A stretch of 64,000 nt of DNA from contig NC_079887.1 of assembly GCF_029227915.1 (NCBI RefSeq), forward strand, positions 3,038,001-3,102,000, in the 5' to 3' direction. The stretch is from Hydractinia symbiolongicarpus (Eukaryota > Cnidaria > Hydrozoa > Anthoathecata > Hydractiniidae). A program made the position numbers and the translations under genes. Shown piece by piece: positions 15,301 to 26,600 of the stretch. Numbering within the stretch: position 1 is the first letter of the stretch; each line of letters begins with the position of its first letter. Below the pieces are notes generated by a model. The model did no database searches. It was not told the DNA's origin and worked only from the letters and a program-made list of their open reading frames with translations.

Positions 15301-16000
15301 AAACCTGCGATTTCCCGTAAATCCCGGACTCGTCCCGTATAGTCAAAAGTATACAAAGAAAGTACCCAGGGTGTAAACTCATTTCCAAAACGATTTTTTA
15401 AATTATTATTTCACCACTAAAGCCCATGAGACTTGTAGTATTTAAAAATATTTTCATTTTTGATGAGACGCTGAATAAAAGAAGTTTAATCGCCGGCAAA
15501 CGAAAACCTGCAATTTCCCATAAATCCCGGACTCGGCCCGTATAGTCAAAAGTATACAAAGAAAGTACCCAGGGTGTAAACTCTTTTCCCGAACGATTTT
15601 TTAAATTATTATTTCACCACTAAAGCCCATGAGACTTGTAGTATTTAAAAATATTTTCATTTTTGATGAGACGCTGAATAAAAGAAGTTTAATCGCCGGC
15701 AAACGAAAACCCGTGATTTCCCGTAAATCCCGGACTCGGCCCGTATAGTCAAAAGTATACAAGGAAAGTACCCAGTGAGTAAACTCATTTCCTGAACGAA
15801 TTTTTAAATTATATTTTCACCACTAAAACGCATGAGACTTGTAGTTTTCAGAAATGTTTTCATTTTTGATGAGACGCTTAATAAAAGTGGTTTAATCGCC
15901 GGCAAACGAAAACCCGCGATTTCCCGTAAATCCCGGGCTTGGCCCGTATAGTCGAATGTATACAAAGAAAGTACCCTGTGAGTAAACTCATTTCCAAAAC
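12345..16000. repeat. Higher-order repeat, 9 monomers (1,822 bp)
   Basis: A block starting near 12,345 recurs 1,822 bp later from about 14,167. Shared rare variants include GAGACTTGCAG, AACCCCGCGATT and the GAATAGTCAAAAGAATAC spelling. The second copy departs from the first after roughly 15,060, where a different subtype order begins. Confidence 0.8.
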
Positions 16001-19000
16001 GATTTTTAAATTATCTTTTCACCACTAAAACGCATGAGACTTGTAGTTTCCAAAAATGTTTTCATTTTTGATGAGACGCTTAATGAAAGTGGTTTAATCG
16101 CCGGCAAACGAAAACATGCGATTTCCCGTAAATCCCGGACTCGGCCCGTATAGTCAAAAGTATAGAAAGAAAGTACCCAGGCTGTAAACTCATTTCCCGA
16201 ACGATTTTTTAAATTATGTTTTCACCACTAAAACGCATGAGACTTGTAGTTTCCAAAAATGTTTTCATTTTTGATGAGACGCTGAATAAAAGAAGTTTAA
16301 TCGCCGGCAAACGAAAACCTGCGATTTCCCGTAAATCCCGGACTCGTCCCGTATAGTCAAAAGTATACAAAGAAAGTACCCAGGGTGTAAACTCATTTCC
16401 AAAACGATTTTTTAAATTATTATTTCACCACTAAAGCCCATGAGACTTGTAGTATTTAAAAATATTTTCATTTTTGATGAGACGCTGAATAAAAGAAGTT
16501 TAATCGCCGGCAAACGAAAACCTGCAATTTCCCGTAAATCCCGGACTCGGCCCGTATAGTCAAAAGTATACAAAGAAAGTACCCAGGGTGTAAAATCTTT
16601 TCCCGAACGATTTTTTAAATTATTATTTCACCACTAAAACCCATTAGACTTGTAGTATTTAAAAATATTTTCATTTTTGATGAGACGCTGAATAAAAGAA
16701 GTTTAATCGCCGGCAAACGAAAACCCGCGATTTCCCGTAAATCCCGGACTTGGCCCGTATAGTCAAAAGTATACAAGGAAAGTACCCAGTGAGTAAACTC
16801 ATTTCCTGAACGAATTTTTAAATTATATTTTCACCACTAAAACGCATGAGACTTGTAGTTTTCAGAAATGTTTTCATTTTTGATGAGACGCTTAATAAAA
16901 GTGGTTTAATCGCCGGCAAACGAAAACCCGCGATTTCCCGTAAATCCCGGGCTTGGCCCGTATAGTCGAATGTATACAAAGAAAGTACCCTGTGAGTAAA
17001 CTCATTTCCAAAACGATTTTTAAATTATCTTTTCACCACTAAAACGCTTAAGACTTGTAGTTTTCAAAAATGTTTTCATTTTTGATGAGACGCTGAATAA
17101 AAGAAGTTTAATCGCCGGCAAACGAAAACCCGCCATTTCCCGTAAACCCCGGACTCGGCCCGCATAGTCAAAAGTATACAAAGAAAGTGCCCAGGGAGTA
17201 AACTCATTTCCCGAACGATTTTTTAAATTATTTTTTCACCACTAAAACGCATGAGACTTGTAGTTTTCAAAAATGTTTTCATTTTTGATGAGACGCTAAA
17301 TAAAAGAAGTTTAATCGCCGGCAAACGAAAACCTGCGATTTCCCGTAAATCCCGGACTCGTCCCGTATAGTCAAAAGTATACAAAGAAAGTACCCAGGGT
17401 GTAAACTCATTTCCAAAACGATTTTTTAAATTATTATTTCACCACTAAAGCCCATGAGACTTGTAGTATTTAAAAATATTTTCATTTTTGATAAGACGCT
17501 GAATAAAAGAAGTTTAATCGCCGGCAAACGAAAACCTGCAATTTCCCGTAAATCCCGGACTCGGCCCGTATAGTCAAAAGTATACAAAGAAAGTACCCAG
17601 GGTGTAAACTCTTTTCCCGAACGATTTTTTAAATTATTATTTCAACACTAAAGCCCATGAGACTTGTAGTATTTAAAAATATTTTCATTTTTGATGAGAC
17701 GCTGAATAAAAGAAGTTTAATCGCCGGCAAACGAAAACCCGCGACTTCCCGTAAATCCCGGACTCGGCCCGTATAGTCAAAAGTATACAAAGAAAGTACC
17801 CAGGGAGTAAACTCATTTCCCGAACGATTTTTTAAATTATTTTTTCACCACTAAAACGCATGAGACTTGTAGTTTTTAAAAATGTTTTCATTTTTGATGA
17901 GACGCTGAATAAAAAAAGTTTAATTGCCGGCAAACGAAAACCCGCGTCTTCCCGTAAATCCCGGACTCGGCCCGTATAGTCAAAAGTATACAAAGAAAGT
18001 ACCCAGGGAGTAAACTCATTTCCAAAACGATTTTTTAAATTATCTTTTCACCACTAAAACGCTTGAGACTTGTAGTTTCCAAAAATGTTTTCATTTTTGA
18101 TGAGAAGGTGAATAAAAGAAGTTTAATCGCCGGCAAACGAAAACCCACCATTTCCCGTAAACCCCGGACTCATCCCGCATAGTCAAAAGTATACAAAGAA
18201 AGTACCTAGGGAGTAAACTCATTTCCCGAAGGATTTTTTAAATTATTTTTTCACCACTAAAACGCATGAGACTTGTAGTTTTCAAAAATGTTTTCATTAT
18301 TGATGAGATGCTGAATAAAAGAAGTTTAATCGCCGGCAAACGAAAACCTGCGATTTCCCGTAAATCCCAGACTCGGCCCGTATAGTCAAAAGTATACAAA
18401 GAAAGTACCCAGGGTGTAAACTCATTTCCTGAACGATTTTTTAAATTATTATTTCACCACTAAAGACCATGAGACTTGTAGTATTTAAAAATATTTTCAT
18501 TTTTGATGAGACGCTGAATAAAAGAAGTTTAATCGCCGGCAAACGCAAACCTGCGATTTCCCGTAAATCCCGAGTCGGCCCGTATAGTCAAAAGTATACA
18601 AAGAAAGTACCCAGGGTGTAAACTCATTTCCCGAACGATTTTTTAAATTATTATTTCACCACTAAAGCCCATGAGACTTGTAGTATTTAAAAATATTTTC
18701 ATTTTTGATGAGACGCTGAATAAAAGAAGTTTAATCGCCGGCAAACGCAAACCTGCGATTTCCCGTAAATCCCGAGTCGGCCCGTGTAGTCAAAAGTATA
18801 CAAAGAAAGTACCCAGGGTGTAAACTCATTTCCCGAACGATTTTTTAAATTATTATTTCACCACTAAAGCCCATGAGACTTGTAGTATTTAAAAATATTT
18901 TCATTTTTGATGAGACGCTGAATAAAAGAAGTTTAATCGCCGGCAAACGAAAACCCGTGACTTCCCGTAAATCCCGGACTCGGCCCGTATAGTCAAAAGT

Positions 19001-19098
19001 ATACAAAGAAAGTACCCAGGGAGTAAACTCATTTCCCGAACGATTTTTTAAATTAATTTTCACCACTAAAACGCATTTTTTTTTTTTTTTTTTTTTTT

Positions 19099-19403
19099 CG
19101 CCAAAAGAAATTTACATACAACAATTTCAAAATTACAGATACAAGTTCTACATACACATAAGTACAGGCATAAATTTCTACATTAGGATATATATATATA
19201 CATATATATAGACATATCTGTATCACGTACGTAGAATAAAATGGCAGGAGTAAGTAGAAGACTATGCAGTCTTATCATCTCACACCTTACATAGCCGTCA
19301 TTATAAAGAGCGTCAAATAAAAATTGATAATTAAAAACTTAATAAAATATTAAATGTTATGTTAAATAAAAGAAAGCGTTTAATTATCACACGTAGTGTT
19401 GTT
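19099..19403 (-). other. LINE 3' untranslated region
   Basis: Noncoding stretch between the RT stop codon and the poly-A tail of the minus-strand LINE. It holds a short TA/TACA microsatellite at about 19,188-19,215. I see no second gene in it. Confidence 0.75.
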
Positions 19404-20617
19404 TCAGAAGAAGACTTGTTGGTTATTACTTCGTAACAGCTGATTTCTTAGTGCAATTTTAAATTGTTTTGTAGATGGAATGCTTTTTATCTCATCGTTT
19501 AGAAGCATGCTCCAGAGTTGTGGGCCTCGGTTTGATATTGAAAATTTTGTTACATTAGATATGATTTTTGGCCGAAGGAAGTTATTACCTGAAAATCTAG
19601 TTGGATATTTATGTTGAACTTTCTTAAATAATGTAATGAATATATTTGGTGCAATTAAATTTTTAATCTTATACATGAAAATAAGGACTTGAAAAATGTT
19701 TAGCTGACATACATTAAGAATACCCAGTTCTTTTAGCAATGGTCTAGAATGGGAACATTTGTTCTGTCGTAATATAATCCTACTGGCATGTTTTTGCTGA
19801 ATGTGCAGTTTTTTTAATTTTGTTATATTAGTGCTACCCCATGCAATGTTTGCATAGTTTAAATAGCAGTGTATAAAGGAAAAATATATGCTTCTTAGGC
19901 AGTTCTTATCAAAGCGAAACTGGCTTTATATAAGATTCCTAAGCTTTTGGAAACTTTGTTTTCCACTAATTTAATATGTTCTCTCCAAGTTAAATTTTCG
20001 TCTAGGAGAACTCCAAGAAATTTCATTGAATATTCTCTTCTTATGTTTACATGATCAATAACTAATCCAGGTAACCTAAGAGGTATTTTATCTTTTTTAC
20101 TAAGTTTGTGAAAAAAGGTATATCTAGTTTTTGAAGTGTTAAGGGATAATTTATTCGCTTTAAACCAATCAGCCAATTTAGCCAATTCTAGGTTAGTGGT
20201 TTCAAAAAGTACGTTTATATCTTTATGAGTAAAGAATAAATTTGTATCATCAGCAAATAAAATTGAATTTAAGACACTAGATGCTCTAAATATATCATTG
20301 ATATAAATAAGAAACAACAGTGGCCCTAAAATTGACCCTTGAGGTACTCCACATGTTATAATCCTGTAGTTAGTATTTCCTTCGTCATAAGAAATATATT
20401 GTTTTCTTTCGAAGAGGTAGTTATTGAACCATGCGAGATATGTATTTCTGATGCCATAATTTTTTAGTTTTTCTAATAGAATCTCATGGTTGACTGTATC
20501 GAATGCCTTACTGAGATCAATAAAGACCCCAATTGTAAATTTATTCTCATCAAAGGCTTGAAATATTTCCTGACTCAACTGAATGATTGCGTGATCAGTT
20601 GAATGACCTGCTTGAAG
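19404..20617 (-). pseudogene. Reverse transcriptase (C-terminal part of LINE ORF2), frameshifted
   Basis: Encodes the palm and thumb of a LINE reverse transcriptase, which copies element RNA into DNA at a nicked target. Visible motifs on the minus strand are AGHSTDHAI near the break, FIDLSKAFDTVNH (RT motif A with catalytic Asp), GVPQGSILGPLLF (motif B), LFADDTNLF (motif C with the catalytic Asp pair), LNTSKT, and FLGVLLDENLTW (thumb region). The first frame runs from the truncation at 20,617 to a stop at 19,895. The protein continues in another frame from near 19,912 (NCLRSIYFSFIHCYLNYANI) through PLLKELGI to the stop at 19,404, so a single small indel near 19,905-19,925 broke it. No endonuclease or N-terminal RT portion remains. 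The copy is dead by both truncation and frameshift. A chimeric reading frame extends it into satellite up to 20,752. Confidence 0.93.
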
Positions 20618-23600
20618 CATGAGACTTGTAGTTTTTAAAAATGTTTTCATTTTTGATGAGACGCTTAATGAAAGTTGTTTAATCGCTGGCAAACGAAAAC
20701 CCGCGATTTTCCGTAAATCCCGGGCTTGGCCCGTATAGTCGAATGTATACAAAGAAAGTACCCTGTGAGTAAACTCATTTCCCGAACGAATTTTTAAATT
20801 ATTTTTTCACCACTAAAACGAATGAGACTTGTAGTTTTCAGAAATGTTTTCATTATTGATGAAACGCTTAATAAAAGTGGTTTAATCGCCGGCAAACGAC
20901 AACCCGCGATTTCCCGTTAATCCCGGGCTTGGCCCGTATAGTCGAATGTATACAAAGAAAGTACCCTGTGAGTAAACTCATTTCCAAAACGATTTTTTAA
21001 ATTATCTTTTCACCACAAAAACGCTTGAGACTTGTAGTTTTCAAAAATGTTTTCATTTTTGATGAGACGCTGAATAAAAGAAGTTTAATCGCCGGCAAAC
21101 GAAAACCCGCCATTTGCCGTAAACCCCGGACTCGGCCCGCATAGTCAAAAGTATACAAAGAAAGTACCCAGGGAGTAAACTCATTTCCCGAACGATTTTT
21201 TAAATTGTTTTTTCACCACTAAAACGCATGAGACTTGTAGTTTTCAAAAATGTTTTCATTTTTGATGAGACGCTGAATAAAAGAAGTTTAATCGCCGGCA
21301 AACGAAAACCCGCGTATTCCCGTAAATCCCGGACTCGGCCCGTATAGTCAAAAGTATACAAAGAAAGTACCCAGGGAGTAAACTCATTTCCAAAACGATT
21401 TTTTAAATTATCTTTTCATCACTAAAACGCTTGAGACTTGTAGTTTTCAAAAATGTTTTCATTTTTGATGAGACGCTGAATAAAAGAAGTTTAATCGCCG
21501 GCAAACGAAAACCCGCCATTTCCCGTAAACCCCGGACTCGGCCCGCATAGTCAAAAGTATACAAAGAAAGTACCCAGGGAGTAAACTCATTTCCCGAACG
21601 ATTTTTTAAATTATTTTTTCACCACTAAAACGCATGAGACTTGTAGTTTTCAAAAATGTTTTCATTTTTGATGAGACGCTGAATAAAAGAAGTTTAATCG
21701 CCGGCAAATGAAAACCTGCAATTTCCCGTAAATCCCGGACTCGGCCCGTATAGTCAAAAGTATACAAAGAAAGTACCCAGGGTGTAAACTCATTTCCCGA
21801 ACTATTTTTTAAATTATTATTTCACCACTAAAGCCCATGAGACTTGTAGTATTTAAAAATATTTTCATTTTTGATGAGACGCTGAATAAAAGAAGTTTAA
21901 TCGCCGGCAAACGAAAACCTGCGATTTCCCGTAAATCCCGGACTCGGCCCGTATAGTCAATAGTATACAAAGAAAGTACCCAGGGAGTAAACTCATTTCC
22001 CGAATGATTTTTTAAATTATTTTTTCACCACTAAAACGCATGAGACTTGTAGTTTTTAAAAATGTTTTCATTTTTGATGAGAAGCTGAATAAAAGAAGTT
22101 TAATTGCCGGCAAACGAAAACCCGCGTCTTCGCGTAAATCCCGGACTCGGCCCGTATAGTCAAAAGTATACAAAGAAAGTACCCAGGGTGTAAACTCATT
22201 TCCCGAACGATTTTTTAAATTATTATTTCACCACTAAAGCCCATGAGACTTGTAGTATTTAAAAATATTTTCATTTTTGATGAGACGCTGAATAAAAGAA
22301 GTTTAATCGCCGGCAAACGAAAACCTGCGATTTCCCGTAAATCCCGGACTCGGCCCGTATAGTCAAAAGTATACAAAGAAAGTACCCAGGGTGTAAACTC
22401 ATTTCCCGAACGATTTTTTAAATTATTATTTTCCCACTAAAACCCATGAGACTTGTAGTATTTAAAAATATTTTCATTTTTGATGAGACGCTGAATAAAA
22501 GAAGTTTAATCGCCGGCAAACGAAAACCCGCGATTTCCCGTAAATCCCGGACTCTGCCCGTATAGTCAAAAGTATACAAAGAAAGTACCCAGGGTGTAAA
22601 CTCATTCCCCGAACGATTTTTTAAATTATTATTTCACCACTAAAGCCCATGAGACTTGTAGTATTTAAAAATATTTTCATTTTTGATGAGACGCTGAATA
22701 AAAGAAGTTTAATCGCCGGCGAACGAAAACCCGCGACTTCCCGTAAATCCCGGACTCGGCCCGTATAGTCAAAAGTATACAAAGAAAGTACCCAGGGTGT
22801 AAACTCATTTCCCGAACGATTTTTTAAATTATTATTTTCCCACTAAAACTCATGAGACTTGTAGTATTTAAAAATATTTTCATTTTTGATGAGACGCTGA
22901 ATAAAAGAAGTTTAATCGCCGGCAAACGAAAACCCGCGATTTCCCGTAAATCCCGGACTCTGCCCGTATAGTCAAAAGTATACAAAGAAAGTACCCAGGG
23001 TGTAAACTCATTCCCCGAACGATTTTTTAAATTATTATTTCACCACTAAAGCCCATGAGACTTGTAGTATTTAAAAATATTTTCATTTTTGATGAGACGC
23101 TGAATAAAAGAAGTTTAATCGCCGGCGAACGAAAACCCGCGACTTCCCGTAAATCCCGGACTCGGCCCGTATAGTCAAAAGTATACAAAGAAAGTACCCT
23201 GTGAGTAAACTCATTTCCCGAACGATTTTTTAAATTATTTTTTCACCACTAAAACGCATGAGACTTGTAGTTTTTAAAAAAGTTTTCATTTTTGATTAGG
23301 CGCTGAATAAAAGAAGTTTAATTGCCGGCAAACGAAAACCCGCGTCTTCCCGTAAATACCGGACTCGGCCCGTATAGTCAAAAGTATACAAAGAAAGTAC
23401 CCAGGGAGTAAACTCATTTCCAAAACGATATTTTAAATTATCTTTTCATCACTAAAACGCTTGAGACTTGTAGTTTTCAAAAAGGTTTTCATTTTTGATG
23501 AGACGCTGAATAAAAGAAGTTTAATCGCCGGCAAACGAAAACCCGCCATTTCCCGTAAACCCCGGACTCGGCCCGCATAGTCAAAAGTATACAAAGAAAG

Positions 23601-26600
23601 TACCCAGGGAGTAAACTCATTTCCCGAACGATTTTTTAAATTATTTTTTCACCACTAAAACGCATGAGACTTGTAGTTTTCAAAAATGTTTTCATTTTTG
23701 ATGAGACGCTGAATAAAAGAAGTTTAATCGCCGGCAAATGAAAACCTGCGATTTCCCGTAAATCCCGGACTCGGCCCGTATAGTCAAAAGTATACAAAGA
23801 AAGTACCCTGTGAGTAAACTCATTTCCCGAACGATTTTTTAAATTATTTTTTCACCACTAAAACGCATGAGACTTGTAGTTTTTAAAAAAGTTTTCATTT
23901 TTGATGAGGCGCTGAATAAAAGAAGTTTAATTGCCGGCAAACGAAAACCCGCGTCTTCCCGTAAATACCGGACTCGGCCCGTATAGTCAAAAGTATACAA
24001 AGAAAGTACCCAGGGAGTAAACTCATTTCCAAAACGATATTTTAAATTATCTTTTCATCACTAAAACGCTTGAGACTTGTAGTTTTCAAAAATGTTTTCA
24101 TTTTTGATGAGACGCTGAATAAAAGAAGTTTAATCGCCGGCAAACGAAAACCCGCCATTTCCCGTAAACCCCGGACTCGGCCCGCATAGTCAAAAGTATA
24201 CAAAGAAAGTACCCAGGGAGTAAACTCATTTCCCGAACGATTTTTTAAATTATTTTTTCACCACTAAAACGCATGAGACTTGTAGTTTTCAAAAATGTTT
24301 TCATTTTTGATGAGACGCTGAATAAAAGAAGTTTAATCGCCGGCAAATGAAAACCTGCGATTTCCCGTAAATCCCGGACTCGGCCCGTATAGTCAAAAGT
24401 ATACAAAGAAAGTACCCAGGGTGTAAACTCATTTCCCGAACGATTTTTTAAATTATTATTTCACCACTAAAGCCCATGAGACTTGTAGTATTTAAAAATA
24501 TTTTCATTTTTGATGAGACGCTGAATAAAAGAAGTTTAATCGCCGGCAAACGAAAACCTGCGATTTCCCGTAAATCCCGGACTCGGCCCGTATAGTCAAA
24601 AGTATACAAAGAAAGTACCCAGGGTGTAAACTCATTTCCCGAACGATTTTTTAAATTATTATTTTCCCACTAAAACCCATGAGACTTGTAGTATTTAAAA
24701 ATATTTTCATTTTTGATGAGACGCTGAATAAAAGAAGTTTAATCGCCGGCAAACGAAAACCCGCGATTTCCCGTAAATCCCGGACTCTGCCCGTATAGTC
24801 AAAAGTATACAAAGAAAGTACCCAGGGTGTACACTCATTCCCCGAACGATTTTTTAAATTATTATTTCACCACTAAAGCCCATGAGACTTGTAGTATTTA
24901 AAAATATTTTCATTTTTGATGAGACGCTGAATAAAAGAAGTTTAATCGCCGGCGAACGAAAACCCGCGACTTCCCGTAAATCCCGGACTCGGCCCGTATA
25001 GTCAAAAGTATACAAAGAAAGTACCCAGGGTGTAAACTCATTTCCCGAACGATTTTTTAAATTATTATTTTCCCACTAAAACTCATGAGACTTGTAGTAT
25101 TTAAAAATATTTTCATTTTTGATGAGACGCTGAATAAAAGAAGTTTAATCGCCGGCAAACGAAAACCCGCGATTTCCCGTAAATCCCGGACTCTGCCCGT
25201 ATAGTCAAAAGTATACAAAGAAAGTACCCAGGGTGTAAACTCATTCCCCGAACGATTTTTTAAATTATTATTTCACCACTAAAGCCCATGAGACTTGTAG
25301 TATTTAAAAATATTTTCATTTTTGATGAGACGCTGAATAAAAGAAGTTTAATCGCCGGCGAACGAAAACCCGCGACTTCCCGTAAATCCCGGACTCGGCC
25401 CGTATAGTCAAAAGTATACAAAGAAAGTACCCTGTGAGTAAACTCATTTCCCGAACGATTTTTTAAATTATTTTTTCACCACTAAAACGCATGAGACTTG
25501 TAGTTTTTAAAAAAGTTTTCATTTTTGATGAGGCGCTGAATAAAAGAAGTTTAATTGCCGGCAAACGAAAACCCGCGTCTTCCCGTAAATACCGGACTCG
25601 GCCCGTATAGTCAAAAGTATACAAAGAAAGTACCCAGGGAGTAAACTCATTTCCAAAACGATATTTTAAATTATCTTTTCATCACTAAAACGCTTGAGAC
25701 TTGTAGTTTTCAAAAATGTTTTCATTTTTGATGAGACGCTGAATAAAAGAAGTTTAATCGCCGGCAAACGAAAACCCGCCATTTCCCGTAAACCCCGGAC
25801 TCGGCCCGCATAGTCAAAAGTATACAAAGAAAGTACCCAGGGAGTAAACTCATTTCCCGAACGATTTTTTAAATTATTTTTTCACCACTAAAACGCATGA
25901 GACTTGTAGTTTTCAAAAATGTTTTCATTTTTGATGAGACGCTGAATAAAAGAAGTTTAATCGCCGGCAAATGAAAACCTGCGATTTCCCGTAAATCCCG
26001 GACTCGGCCCGTATAGTCAAAAGTATACAAAGAAAGTACCCAGGGTGTAAACTCATTTCCCGAACGATTTTTTAAATTATTATTTCACCACTAAAGCCCA
26101 TGAGACTTGTAGTTTTTAAAAATGTTCTCATTTTTGATGAGACGCTTAATAAAAGAGGTTTAATCGCCGGCAAACGAAATCCCGCGATTTCCGTAAATCA
26201 CGGGCTTGGCCCGTATAGTCGAATGTATACAAAGAAAGTACCCTGTGAGTAAACTCATTTCCAAAACGATTTTTTAAATTATCTTTTCACCACTAAAACG
26301 CTTGAGACTTGTAGTTTTCAAAAATGTTTTCATTTTTGATGAGACGCTGAATAAAAGAAGTTTAATCGCCGGCAAATGAAAACCTGCGATTTCCCGTAAA
26401 TCCCGGACTCGGCCCGTATAGTCAAAAGTATACAAAGAAAGTACCCAGGGTGTAAACTCATTTCCCGAACGATTTTTTAAATTATTATTTCACCACTAAA
26501 GCCCATGAGACTTGTAGTATTTAAAAATATTTTCATTTTTGATGAGACGCTGAATAAAAGAAGTTTAATCGCCGGCAAACGAAAACCTGCGATTTCCCGT

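Larger units (their letters stand above)
1..19075. repeat. Satellite array, ~203-bp monomer (left block)
   Basis: About 94 head-to-tail copies of a ~203-bp unit. The landmark GAGACTTGTAG recurs at 33, 235, 438, 641 and so on. Each unit holds, in order, an AT-rich stretch with a T-run, CACCACTAAA, GAGACTTGTAG, TTTTGATGAGACGCTGAATA, a GCCGGCAAACGAAAACC core, CCCGTAAATCCCGGACTCGG, the palindrome GTATAC and a GTACCC box. At least four subtypes are interleaved: CGCATGAGAC/TTTTCAAAAATG; GCCCATGAGAC/TATTTAAAAATA; CGCTTGAGAC with CGCCATTTCCCGTAAACC; and GGGCTTGGCCCGTATAGTCG with CCCTGTGAG. Monomers differ by point changes and 1-3-bp indels. Many short open frames occur on both strands because the monomer has few stops; none looks like a gene. 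The near-nucleosomal unit length suggests heterochromatin, which is inference. Confidence 0.98.
19076..20617 (-). mobile_element. 5'-truncated LINE (non-LTR retrotransposon) inserted in satellite
   Basis: A 1.54-kb unit unlike the satellite, lying on the minus strand. It starts at the left with a 23-nt T-run (19,076-19,098), which is the poly-A tail read on the element strand. It ends at 20,617 inside the reverse-transcriptase coding region, so everything upstream of the mid-RT is missing. The satellite breaks at ACGCAT on the left and resumes with GCATGAGAC on the right. Only GCAT (4 bp) is shared, so a target-site duplication is very short or the match is microhomology. The poly-A tail plus FADD-type RT suggests the Jockey/CR1 group of LINEs; the exact clade cannot be fixed without a tree. 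Confidence 0.93.

Noticed and set aside
1-19075. Dozens of 60-111 codon open frames in the satellite, on both strands
   Set aside because: They repeat once per monomer, the period is not a multiple of three, no domain or start context is conserved, and both strands are open. They are by-products of stop-poor satellite.
1-19075. Regularly spaced repeats as a CRISPR array
   Set aside because: The whole ~203-bp unit is repeated, with no unique spacers, and the context is eukaryotic.
19070-20620. GCAT as a target-site duplication of the LINE
   Set aside because: Four bases is too short to separate from chance or microhomology, so it is mentioned but not listed as a feature.
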